Part shown: positions 13,101 to 26,000 of the stretch, in pieces
How the letters are laid out: every line of letters begins with the position of its first letter
Position numbering within the stretch: the first letter of the stretch is position 1
Assembly (NCBI GenBank): GCA_004026145.2
Contig: CP034986.1
Coordinates: 6,688,929-6,752,928, forward strand
DNA: 64,000 bases
Reading direction: 5' to 3'
DNA from: Takifugu bimaculatus
Taxonomy: Eukaryota; Chordata; Actinopteri; Tetraodontiformes; Tetraodontidae
Translations under genes and position numbers: made by a program
The notes under the pieces: model-generated
Database searches by the model: none
Seen by the model: only the letters and a program-made list of their open reading frames with translations
Told to the model about the DNA's origin: nothing

Positions 13101-16100
13101 ATGGAGTTTCATTCTGGCAGACCTACCTGTGTGTTTCTGTGTGTCAGTCAGCTGAAGTTCAGGACATGTAAATAGAATTAGCCTATTTCACGCTCAATCT
13201 CACCCTGTGATAACTGACCCTGGGGTTGGACAGAGTGTGTGTGTCTGCACACAGAGAGAGGCCAGCGTCGACTGGAGGATATCCGGCCAGACGAAGGTGT
13301 GCATTTCTCTAACATGTGTGCTCGCACGTGGCCGCCTTGTGTGTAATTTGATTTCCCATTTTTGAGGCGAGGGCATGCTGTTGAATGAACTTTACAGCAG
13401 AACATTCCTGTGGTAGATGTAAGAAGGGAGACCAGTTTGATATAGTCGGAAAATAGCTTCTGCTGTCAGAGTTGAAAACCTTATTGAGGGATAACGTTGA
13501 TGGGGAAGATCATGAGTCAGTGATGATTTTGATGAAGGAATGCGCTCTTGATATTTGTCAACTCGGCAAACTGTAATATTTTTTTGGTTTCAGTTCAACA
13601 ACCAGGCTCTGTACCAGGACATGCATGACCTTTCTGCTCTTTAGTGAGCAAAATGGGTCAAAAGGGCCTTTTTTAATGCTTGTAAGTTAATTTGTCACAA
13701 CAAAGCTCATGCAACCGTGATAATGAAATTCATAAGAAGGAAATGAAATGGTAATGGAAGTGAAATTGAGTTAGTCTGTGATTATGTGAAAAGAAAAACA
13801 TTTCTCTTTGTGGATTTCTTCAATTTCACCCTGTATTTTTTTTTTCTTTTTACCCTCCAGCATTTTTTTTCAAGCTTTACCACATTTTCAGCTTTTTCCT
13901 TTGTCTCTGTTTCATCTCTTTGCTTCATTCTGTAGGAATGCAGCTGTTGAGGTCAAGACCAAGGCCACGGCCAGTGACTGAGACACATGTCTGCACACAC
14001 GCGCAACTAGCAAGCAAACTAGCGCAAGCACATGTTTTGTTTTCTATATTAATGTGTTGTCATGTACTTCCTCATCCGCCGCTTTTATTGTTGTTATGCT
14101 AATTCATCATTCTGACGGCACCTGTACAGGCGGCTGAATGAACTCTCGCTCCTTTTTGTGTTCTCGGAGGGAATCTGTTTTTTAAAAATGCACCCACAGT
14201 CGTCCCGATGCGTCTTCGGTGCAACCTGAGCGCCGCTTGTGTAGTCTGCATGTTTGAATGTTTGTGAACACACTTGCGTTTTGATTGCTGTGCCGGTTTT
14301 GCGTGTGGGTTTGTGGTTTGGGATTCTCGGTCTTTGAGGTTGCAACTGTTGCCGTGACATTTTTGTTAGGGAAAAACTGCTGGAGTTCTGCAACTAACTT
14401 CAGCTTTTTACTCTGCTGTGGAAGAAAATGAAGGGATTTTAAGAGTTTACTAAGCTAAGAGGAGCCATTTAGAAAGGTCACTCCTGTTCTGCTGCTGTAT
14501 TCATCTTGTTGATGTAGCAGTTTAGGTTCAAATTGCCTCAGAAGAATCTGGTACATTCCGTTTGGAAAAATAAGTTCCTGGTCAATGCAGAGAGAATAAT
14601 CAGTCACTGTGGGCCTCCAAGTGGCCAACCTGACCTATCCACACTATGTGAATGACACACATGCTCCCACAGCAGTGGACACAAAACAAAACTCAGAGGC
14701 TTCACCTGTCTCGCCCTCTGTCTTTCAGGGTAAAGTGGCTCAGACGGCCTGCATGTCGGCCTGTAAACACATCTCCACCTCCCTCATGCAGCTTCTCCTT
14801 GACCCAGAGGTCAGACAGATTTCCATGGGAGCTCTACACCAACTCTACATCGACATCAAAGAGTGCGAGGGTGAGTCTTGCATACCACTGATTTGGATTC
14901 ATTTAATTAGACCCTATATGATTAACACACACAAAATGTGAAATGACTGTGGGACGACCATCATAAACTGTTTAGACAGCTTCCACAAACACTGATACCA
15001 AGAGACATGGCTGCAACAGTCCTCAAGAACTTTAAGCCATAAAGTTACAGATTACAAAAGCCAAATAGGCCGGGCATGCTGCAAGTTTAACTATGCTTAC
15101 TTGTTTTTATTTGTTTTGACACGCATCCATGTCATGCGTGCGTGTCAAAATGTTTGGTACCTTTTGATATAAGTCGTAAAAAGGTTTCTCGCGAGATAAA
15201 TTCAATTTGAAATGAAACGCGCAGTTCACATCAAGAACACTAGGGGTGCCACAGGACCAGCCTTTAAAGTGAGAGAAGGCCATCTGATACCTTTTGAGAA
15301 GGTTTACTTGCTTACGTCCTCGTCATTCTCCTGTCCTTTCCTGGGTTTTTTTGTTTTGTTTTCATTCAGAAAAGGAGCCCCCCCCCCCAAAACAAGTCAC
15401 TGTTTTCTCAGACTTGCAGTTAAATAAAGTGCTGGGTAAGAAAGAAGGGGTGCAAGGCGCCGTTGTCTTGGTTTTTACACGTTCGAGGTTCTTGGAGTCA
15501 GTGTGTGTCACACAGTGTGTGTGTATACGTGTTTGTGATGTAATGTGCAGTGACATGCGTGCAGTGCTGCAGAAGGGTTAGGAGGTTAGAGTTACTCATT
15601 CAGGGCAGCCGTAGGGCTCAAAAAAGGAAAAGCGGGGACGAATGGAGAGAGTTAAGACAGGGGGTTTGGGGTAAGAAAAGAGGGACAGAGAAGAGGAGGT
15701 GAAATTTTTGACAGTTGAAGCATTCAAAGGGGGAAGGACAGAGGAAGGAAATGGGCGGTAGGAAAGAGGGATTATATCTGAAAGGAAGAAGTATGAATGA
15801 ATGTAAAGGCAAGTAGGAGCAAGGGATTAAGAAAATCAATGAAAAGAGAATGCAAGGGGGATGATGGGAAAAAAGGGAAGGAATAGGGGGCACCCTTATC
15901 AATTATACTAGTTCTGACCAAACATGTCAATAGGGGGAATTTAAGGTGGTATGACACACATTATTACCACAATAATAATAAGTCCTGGCAACTTGGAGAT
16001 GTGAACAGTGTTTAAAAGCTGTTTAATAAACAATTGGACATATCATATCTGGGTCTGAGCCACAGTGGACGGGAGGAATGAGCAGTGAAAAAAGGTACAT

Positions 16101-17025
16101 TGAGAAAAGGGATTAAACGGAAAAGGGTCGTACAGAAGGATGGTGCAGAAAGAGATGAAAGAGGTCAAGGAACAAGAGGGCAGAGAAACGGGATTAAATC
16201 AAAGAGGTGTGAAATAAAAAAAATAAAGTGCCCAAGAAAGAAGGCAGAGAAAGGAACAGAATACATGGATGAGTGGAAGGATTAACATGAAATAAATGGT
16301 GATTCTTAAAGGAGGAAAGAGTAAAGGGGACCTGAAGATTAGATAAAAGAAAGGGAGGATTTCTACGGATTGTGTCCGACGCACAGAAAGGGGGCCCGGA
16401 TGAGATGAACAGAGTTACTGAGGTGTAAATGGCTAAAAAAATAGAGAGAGAAATTGGGCAGCGGAGGGTGAGTTGATCAGTGTGACATCCCAGAACAAAA
16501 TAACGTTGCAAAAGATGTGGAGATGCTCACAATTATATTTATAAAAAAATAAATAAAATAAAGCGCCAATAGTGAGATACGTAAACAGTGCAGTCGACTG
16601 GTAGGACAAAACGTTAGATTAGCCGATGGCTCCATGGTCCATAATCACGACCCTGTGTGCACGTTTGTGTCACGGGGGTCACTGAAGATGGCAGCCGTGT
16701 AATCAGTGCTGTGGCGTCTATGGCCCTGTGCGAGTATCTCCTGAGGTTAAAAAGAGATTAGCTACAGGCTTTCTCCTTCTCTCCGTGGCACTCCTCTTTT
16801 CTCTCGTTCCTTTACTAAGAATACCAGTCGGCTTGTTTACGGGGGCCAACTGACGCCGGGACCCCAGCTCACACTCTGTACGACCCTGATGCACACATAA
16901 ACTTGTGTATACTCACACAGGCTTCGCCCTGGGGTTTAAAATCCTCAACTGTTCTTAGACATGCAGGAGAGGTTCCGTACAAACAACAAACACACAGACT
17001 CTATGGAGGCCAATGCTTTGAAACG

Positions 17026-17072
<47 letters not shown>

Positions 17073-20000
17073 CAAAACTAGGCGACATGACTCTAACACC
17101 CTGCCCTCCCCTTCCCTCCCCCTCCTCCCCAGGCTGTCATTTGTCTGCCAATCTATCCTGATGCATAGCAAATCCGACCAGGTCTTTTATTATTCCGTTT
17201 TTCACCCTCTTTTTTTCTCTCCTCCTCCTCCTCTCTTCCCTCTCTCCGGGGGTGGACTGGGGGGCGGGTTTGTATTTTCCCACAGGTTTTGCCAGAGCCG
17301 GCCCGGTCGCAGGCTTCCAGGGTGACACGTTGCTTCTGGCCTTCAGTGACTTGAGACAAGTAGGTCTTTGTCTCCCTCGTGGTCCTCTCTCCTTCGTGTT
17401 CTCCCTTTTTTCTACCTCCTCCTTGCCTCCTTCATCCTTTCTCCGATCCCCCACTCATCCTCCTCCTTCACTTTCTTTGTATTGCATTTATTCAGTTTAT
17501 CTTTATTTTTGCATTCAACAAAACTGTTATCGTAAAGCCCAACATGTCTGAGAAACGTCGCTAGAAATGTCTCTTAAATGATAATGTCCCATCGTTAAAA
17601 CGTTGTTATTAAGGAGACGTGGCTTAAGGTTAGATACAGCAAAGCACGTATTTAAAAATGTAAAGAAATTTACATTTTTGTGATGAAAGTGTTCTGATTT
17701 TAAATTCTTTAATGAGAAAATCTTTGGTTTCTAGGTCAACACAAATAATTGGGTAAGATTCGGAACTTTATTGATAACTGGTAAAGTTTATCTTTTTTTT
17801 TTTTAAGTTTATCAAAGTTTTAAAAACTAGAAAAGATCCAGTGTTTTTGTGACACCCCCCCCCAAAAAAAGAAAAAGTTCCATTTGCCGTATTTAGAGCA
17901 ATGAATGCGTTAAACCCGCATTTCCTAATTTCATTTCCAGGACAGTACTTTTCACGTCACTATAACTTTTCAACTAAAATAACATATTTCAAAAGGTCAA
18001 AAGTGAAGACATATAAAAATCTTTTGAAGTCGAGGTTTAATATAACGGGTAAAAGGACTAAAAGTTAGGAGCAATTCCAATAATTATATTCAGCTAAAAT
18101 AATTTAAAATGCTTTACTTAAAAATAAGATTAGAGCAAACAATTTTTACCATGCAGTTTTTTTTTAAAGCATCTTCTCGAATGGTCAGATTCAGATTTAT
18201 ATATATATAAAAAAAAGTATATTAAAAAAAGAGGATTCGATTACCTGTTGAGTTGCGTAGGGTCGCTGTGTTTTGGATGCGTGTTGCAGATGATGTTATT
18301 TATCACCGATATATTAGAACATTTCAACATGACCTGACAGCACCTGTCAGGACGCAGGTCCGTGTTCTGGAGCCGCCGAGGCCACGTTGAGGGCCTGGTG
18401 ACAAACGAGAGGAGGCACAGAAGCACATACCGTTCAAGTCGATCTACCTAGTGCGTGTGTGCGCGCGCGCACGTGCAAGTTAGAGAGAGAGAGCGCCTGC
18501 GTGCGTTACATTTTGATTTTCCAACAAACGGTTCATAAGCGTGTGGGCTTTTTTGGTTTTCGCCACTTGTTTTTGTGCGTGTTCAGTTATCGAGCGCGTT
18601 CACCAGGGCCGAGAGCCCGGTCGGACGCTCGCCTGACCGGCTCCATCTTTTCTGTGCGCCTCTCATCGTGGCGAGCAGGTACAAAGTGTGTGAAACAAAT
18701 AGTTTTGTGTTTGCGGCGCTATCGGGCCTGGGAGTCGTGACGCTGGCGCGCTTGTTGTCGTTGCCGAGAGTGTGTGAAAATGGGTGGAAAGTGTGTGTCT
18801 ATTTTTCTGTGTGTATATGTGACAGCGGATGACGGATGGGCCGGCAGGACGGAGCAGGGGACGATGAATGAGGTGACAGACAGAGACGGATAGCCCTTTA
18901 TCCCTCCGTCACAATCCCTCTTTCTCTCTCCCTCTCTTCTCTTTCTCTGCCTGTCGGGATGATGCAGTGCCTCTTGTTCTCTGGCTCAGAGGAGGAGAAG
19001 GACGGGGGGAAGATGGGGAGAAGGTGAAAAGAGAAAAAAATTGCATTCATCCACAATCAATGTTTACTTCGGCCCCCTTTCCTCCTCCTCTCCTCCCATC
19101 CTTTCCTACTTTTGCTGCCACTCTTGCTCCATTTCCATCACCTCTTTTCTTGCCTCTCCTCCATCCCCGGCCCTTCCCCCCTCCTCCCTTTGCTGATCAG
19201 AATCAGTTGTCTCCATCATTCCTTTTGGAGTTATTCAGCCGCCCCCCCACTCCTTTTATTTTTCGCTGTCAGCCATTGTTTTTTGTTTTTTTTTCCACCA
19301 TTCTTATCAGATCAAAAGAATTCCTCCCTCCCCGATACGCATTTTCATACCTAATTTCTGTGTGTACAGACTTGCCTGTGCGCATCTTTTTTTGTGGGCC
19401 GCATTCATTCAGGTAAATTTTTCATCGTCACGTGTCAACAGGAGCGCTTTCATACGTGCGCGTATGCGATGCTTTTATAAGTGTGTGTGTGTGTGTGTGA
19501 TCTGCTGCTGAATGGCCGATAAATCACGCTGACGGGAGGTGTTTGTTTTGCGGTCAGGTCCCGGTGTTCTGAAAGGTTCTGGGGTCCTGGGACAGGGCCG
19601 AGACATGGGTTCCCCCAGGACACACACCAACGGGGGGGTGGGGGGGAGTGCGCAGGATCACACGAAAGCGTGAAAAAACGAATGAAATAGAATCCCATTT
19701 TTGTGATTTAACATATTCTCTTTTATTATTAAATATGAATGTTACATTTTTGAGGCTTATCTGCTTATAGTGGTGTAAAAGATATATATTCTATTCATTT
19801 TTAATTGAACAAACAGGGAAAAAAGAAAATAGTTCAAACAAGCCGAAGTTAGTAGAATTCTAGAAAAAGTCATTAAAATCTGGCAAAATGACGTTTTGTG
19901 TGTTGGACACAACTCGAACTCGACCCCAGAACAATTTTGGTCCACGTTCGGATGCACTTTTAAGACCAACTGTGTCAAAAGTTCTTTCCATTAAGGCAGA

Positions 20001-23000
20001 TAACACACGCCGACATGCCGTATTGGGAAAATTCCCAAGTTCCTATTGCAGGAGATAAACGCAGCAGGATCCCACTGACGGCAAGACTTCAAAGAGTAGC
20101 ACTTGTCTAGAGTTTGGCTTTGAAATGCTGTCAGGGGTGGATTTATTTTTTGCTAATTAGTCCTTTTTTTTTATTCAGTACAATAATAAAGTGGATGGTA
20201 AATTATTCAGGAAAAATATCAAACAAAATCAACACAAACTACCTCTTAAATTTCATTATTAGGGCTTTTTACCTTTGCTCTCATCAATTTGATTAAAGTT
20301 CATCAAAGGTAGCATCACGAAAGTGGAGTTCTTTTTCTGCCAGTGAAAACACCAGGATTAATTATAAATGAAGATATGGGCTTTTTTCCCTCCCGATTGA
20401 AACATCTCAGCTGAATCGGGGTAAGGAGCAGAAATTATGGCTTTGAAGTGTGCATTGTGAGGCCAAAAGCGCCGTGATCAAAGTTGGTGTCAGAACTGTC
20501 AGCAGGAGGTCGACTCGTTACAGACTCGGCTGTTATAGATCGCCCGTTTATTGGACTCAGAACCCCGCGCTTGGTTATTTTAGATTTGCCCTCACGCTTT
20601 CTGTAGTTTTTGAATTCTGTGGCAGGAAACTTGACAACTTGGGGCCAATATCGTAAAATCATCCTGCGATATGATTTATAATATTTTTGGGGGTTGACAA
20701 CTGCTTTTATTTATTTTTATACTAAGTCTTGGTTGAATTTTTTCCCCTCTCTGGGTTCTATTCTTTCTAAACGGGCAATCAGAACCCGATGGGTTCACTG
20801 AAGCAGGAGAAATCAGTTGTGCTGCTTTTTTTTTTTTTTTTAAACAAGAGACATTTGTGTTTAAATATATAAGTATCTAATATGGGTCTATTTCTAGGCA
20901 TTTATTTAAAAAGAAAAGCCAAAAGAATCTTTACTAAGCCCGAGTTTAATCGGACTATTTTGACCCACTCTTTTGGGCCATCTAGAAAAATGCTGATTCA
21001 CTGTCAAACCTGAGCTGTCAGCAGCTTTCTCTCATTTTCTGCCGTTGCCAGATCATTTGGGGAGAGCAGGAGGCTGATTTTGTGTGCGTGTGTGCATGTG
21101 CTGGCCGTCTGGGTCGCCTTTCTCCACAGATCCTATCAATCCTCCTATATTTAGAGCGTTTAGAAGGCTGGTTACTTCAGACCTTTGGCTGGCCCCGCGT
21201 GTGTGTTGCGGTATGGCACCCCCCCAGAAGGAAGGCTTGCAACCGTCGAGCCCCACTCATCCCCTTTCCCGACCCATTCATACGCGGCCGTCTTCGGCCC
21301 CAGTCGTGTGTTTGTGCCTTTTGTTCATGGTCGGTCCTGGGCTCATTCCTCTGGCCGACCACAGTCAGATTCCGTCCATTCGTCATGTCATCACTTTCTC
21401 TCTTTGTCTTTTTTATTTTTCAAGGTTTTCATTTGGTTGGAGTTTTAAGGTCATTGATTTTTTTTATTTAGATTTTTTAGATTTTTCTCATTTCACTTGG
21501 CCTTTTTTCCCCTCCCAGCATCCTTTTCCCATGATCACCGACATATCTGGTTAACTTAAAGTATTTTAAAGGCCTAATTTTTGGCTTCATAGCTGGAGAT
21601 GATTGTGTGTTCACAGACTTCAGGAAATCATTCCAGGGCGATCCTCAAATGGGCCGTTAAGGCTGTTGACAGGGTCCTGCAGTGTGGGTCAGATTATTCT
21701 CTAAAGATCAGGAATGATGAGATTAGATTAGAAGAGTTTAGGAATTACTGTCTCGTCTTTGCTTTTTTTTGTGTGTGTGTGTGTTTGTGTCCCTCTCAGT
21801 TCCAAAACTACCAATTTTTCTTTACTTTTTACCAGTAAATTGGGAAGATTTGGCCGGTTTTTAGTGCACATTATTCTCATTAGCTGATACTGTTGCTTTG
21901 GTAACCGACCTGGGCTTCATGAGCCCCCAAACCTGACACGGATCAGCCAGCGGGGCGCTTTCTTTCCTGTGTCTGTCGCGGTTTGATGCCTTGTCTCAGA
22001 GTCTGAGGGCATTAAGGGCGGTTTGTGCTCTGTTGTTGGACCGACCCGCTAAGACCCGACACCAGACCTTCACAGGCCGAGACGGTCCAGCGTGATTCAG
22101 AGCTGCCCGGTTGATTTGGTGGTGTGCGGATCAGTTGACCAGTCCCCTCTTCTGACAGATGTTGGAGCCCTGCAGAGGCTCTCGCCATGAGTGTCTCCGT
22201 CCTCCTCGAAGGCGTGTCGTAGCAGCAGTGCAGGTTGCTTTATTGTTATAGAACGTTTCCCGAACAAGCGTTTTTGCTTTTTTTTTTTTTGCTCCCTTGC
22301 AGCATGATAAACAACCGGCCCGGGCCAAAGACATCCTTCAGCACAACAGGAAGAATTCACTTTATTCTGTCTGTAAATGTTTGCCGCTGTATTGTTCTCC
22401 ACTCCAGCGTGGAGCTACTTAGTACATCGGGTTTCCTTTCCGCTGCCCGACTCCCGCTGAAAGAAATGATCCACTGCTCTGGGAAATAATTGCTCAAAAT
22501 CACATTGTCTTATTATCTGATGGCCACAATTTTCCTCAGCCGCGTCTTCTGGCAGCCGGATTGTTTCTGTCCTGGGTTCAATTTAAATGATTGCTGAGCC
22601 CAAATGTGGGCGAGGTTTTCAGCTGCTGTTTCTGGTTTGCCCAGTTAGCCTCAAATCTGTGGAGATGAGGACTTAAAAAGTAAAAAGACATAATAAAATA
22701 AAGGCGATAGAGCTGAGCGGAGAGACACTGGAAAGGAGGAAAGAAAGATATTTACAGGAGCTGAGGAAGAGGTGAGAGCGAGGACAGAACGATATAGATG
22801 AGGTCAGAGCGATAGGGAGAAAAATCTGCTACTGTTACATTCCTCTGGCATGGGATCACACTGGGACAGCTGCAGCATGTGTTTGGACGTTATGTGACAG
22901 ATCAGGTTCATGGAGAGGACTGCCGCGCAGGACGTATGTCGGGGACAAATGGCAGCTACCTCCTCAGCCACATCAGCAAAAGTTTGCTCCTCCGTCTGAG

Positions 23001-26000
23001 CCGAACTTGAACGAATCCAACGTCGAGTTCTTTCTATACGACTGGCAACCGCATGGAACGTGTTTAGTTAAAGACGGCGGATGTGGACGCTGGTCTCGGC
23101 TGTTGTGAGACGGGCTTGAAAATAAAACGCATTTAGGAAATGGAAAGAGCATAAAGTTAGAGGGAGGAAAGGTGGGAACGGACCATTAAAGAAAGCAGTG
23201 AATCTGTGATGACAGGAAGAGACGGAAGCCAAACAAAGTCCTTCGTGGGTCCCGAGTTAAAACGCAACATGAATGCTCTCATCGGATGGAGCGGGGCTAA
23301 AAGCGAGGGCGAAAACTGTGAAAGCGTGCAGTCAGGTGAAAATGATACGGGCACGCAGGGTGGTCCTGCTCTCTGGACGCCGCTCTTTTCCTCTGTCTCT
23401 TCACCTCTCCGCCCCTCTCTCTCCTCGGGAGGCTGACACTTCCCTTCATCCGTTTGACCGCTCACAGAAGGAGGGATGAATGGCGGCGTGGAGAGGGGTG
23501 AAAGAGCAGGATGAAGGGTGAAGGGAGGATGAGCAGCAGACGGACATCTAAATGCTCGCCTGCAGATCTATTGGAAGGGACGGAGAGGAAGGAAAAGACG
23601 GAGAGAGGCGGCATCAATATCGAACTTTTGGGTGGGGAGAAACGAAGAGTTGGTGCACCGCGAGGCAGCTTTAATCTGAAATCTGCTTTCGTCATCCAGA
23701 ACCTTTGGCCTCTCTGGTCCACCACTGTACATCTGAGCGTGTTCGAGAGGGTTTGAAGCTTTTCCAGCTCTGTCAAATGAATAATATATTAGATTTAAAT
23801 CAAAATGGGCCACGTGGAAATGGGAGCGCCCGCAGCTGCATATTTAAAGTTCACGTCCCGTCCGGAGCCGCGATTTTCCAAATAATCTTCAACATTTCCG
23901 TCCGTGCTCATCGCCGATCTGGTGAAAAGCCAGAAATGATATATTTGACGTAGGAGAGGAACACATGGGAGCCAGGGCCGGAGCCTGTGGCCGTTACTCC
24001 TGCTCTTCCACGTGGGGACAGCGGAAGGTCAGCAGGATAAATATCAGGACGGTAACGGCTTATCTGATGGCGCTGTCTGCCGCCACATAAACACACCTGC
24101 CTCTCCACCTCCTGCCTGTGAACATATTAAAGCTGGACCTTTGCTGCACAAACACGGGGGGGCAGGAGTGTAATAAAGCAGCCGGCCATATCCTGCTGAC
24201 TCGAAGATAACAACAAAAAAACAGAAGAGGAATTCTGTTTTAAACGCGCGCCTCCGTATCTGCCGGATTTACGGGTCCCAGTTATTATTCGTGTGGGAGA
24301 GGTCAGCTCGGCGTCTGTGCCTTGGCCCTTCTCTCAACTTCCTGCCCCGTCTGCGGCCGCTCTTATCGGCGTGACTGCAGGTCAGGCGGTGGTCACAGCA
24401 GCGCAGCTATTCAGCAGCGTGATCGGAGGAGGCGGGGAACGCCGCTCGGGCCACTTCCGACCTGTGGTCAAACAGTGGTCAGAACCGGGGGGAGGGGGTC
24501 GGTGGTCGGTCGTGTTTAGGAATTATCATTGCGTTAATAAATACCGCTGAGTTAGAACCTCCTCCGCACACTCGCATGGCTTCCTCTTTCGGACGCAGGT
24601 CTCCTTCTCAACTTATTTCTCTCTTTCTTTTCCTCTGCACGTGTTTACACACATACAGTGACCGCGCTGCGACCAGGTCAGGTCATTGTTCTGCCTTATC
24701 AGACTTGACCTCTCTGTCACTCTCCTTGATATGACCCGAATCTACACCCCTTCCTGTTCACGTGCGCGCGCGCGCGCGCGGTCAGTCCATGGTCACACAG
24801 CGAAGCAGGGACCCTAAAACCCCTCGACCTTTAGCTGCTTCCCGTTACGGACGTTGTTAAAGAGACGGCGAGTGAGAAGTGCGTCTCATCACAAGCTTTG
24901 TTGGAATCATGTTAAATTCTTCACAACTTGGTTTGCAGATCTGCTTTTCATGAAGGGGATCATGGTAGATAACAGCAGGTTTGGGGTTATTTAGCCTTTA
25001 TTCAATCAGGTGTTTTTAACCTGGCTCCTATTTAATAGCCTAATGTAGGAAATAATGTCTTTTATCTGGAAGATCTCCACTATACTAGAATATATATATT
25101 ACTATATAATAGCCTTTAGTTAGTTCTGAAAATTCCATTGTTTGTAGCAAAATAATGACATTATAGAAAGTAATTCCATCTGTACCGCTTATAAAAGAGA
25201 CTGAAAGTTTCACCGAATGAATTCTGACGAACCCGAACTGAACTCCTGGCCCAGATTTGACCTTTAAAAAGTTTCTTGCACCCAAATTGACTTGAACAAA
25301 AAGTGGCTGTGGCCAAATTGACCTTTTTAAACAGTGCTGAGTCTAAATTGAGCTCATAGCAGAGCTAAAAGCTGCTGTTTTTCCAGCCCTGTTTGTTTTG
25401 GAGTATTCCGTCTTTATTTGCTTTATCAGCGTACGGAGCAGCTCCCAGCAGGCCTCTCTGGCTTTAACGTGCACTCGTTTATCGTCTCCCAGTTTCTCGC
25501 TCGCTCGTTCTTCCTTCTTTATAACATCTAGTTACCCTCCGCCTGACCTCCCTCTCGCACTCCTCTCCTGTTCTCCCGCAGTCCTGTAATATTTCCACAA
25601 TCATTCTTTTGGAGTTTTCCTCTCATTCTCTTCCTCTCTCTCTCCGTTCACCCTCTCTCCATCTGCGGAGTGTCTAATTGACAGTTGAGACCCCTGGTTG
25701 AACCACCAGCACGCTTTCCTTACATTTTTTTTTTGCTTTTTTCTTTCCTCGCTCATTCATTTTCAGGATCTTTACTTTTTCATTGGGTCTGCACTTCACA
25801 CACCCACACACACACACACACACACCTACACAACTGCTGACTATCAGTTATTGATGCTCTGCGTCTTCTTCGTATTGATAACCTTGGAATTATGAGATGG
25901 GACTGGAGATCTTCCACAGACTTCTACACAAGAGTCACCACACATGGCGGCGATGTGGCAACCTAGATCAGTCCATTCCCTCGTGTGTGTGTGTGTGCGC

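Larger units (their letters stand above)
8704..14728 (+). other. exoc6b: exoc6b intron between window exons 10 and 11 (6 kb)
   Basis: It contains the candidate microexon at 10824-10853, two enhancer-like stretches (about 9190-9720 and 10290-10700), a further unique block at about 11560-11800, a perfect 15-bp hairpin at 12567-12600, and C/T-rich sequence around 11960-12330 and 12890-13060. No embedded gene is recognised on either strand. Confidence 0.8.
14871..17285 (+). other. exoc6b: exoc6b intron between window exons 11 and 12
   Basis: A 2.4-kb intron with a 12-bp inverted repeat (15114-15150), a C10 run (about 15379), a purine-rich tract (about 15616-16460), a unique block at about 16610-16770 and a (CA)21 array (17027-17068). 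No gene is seen. Confidence 0.8.
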
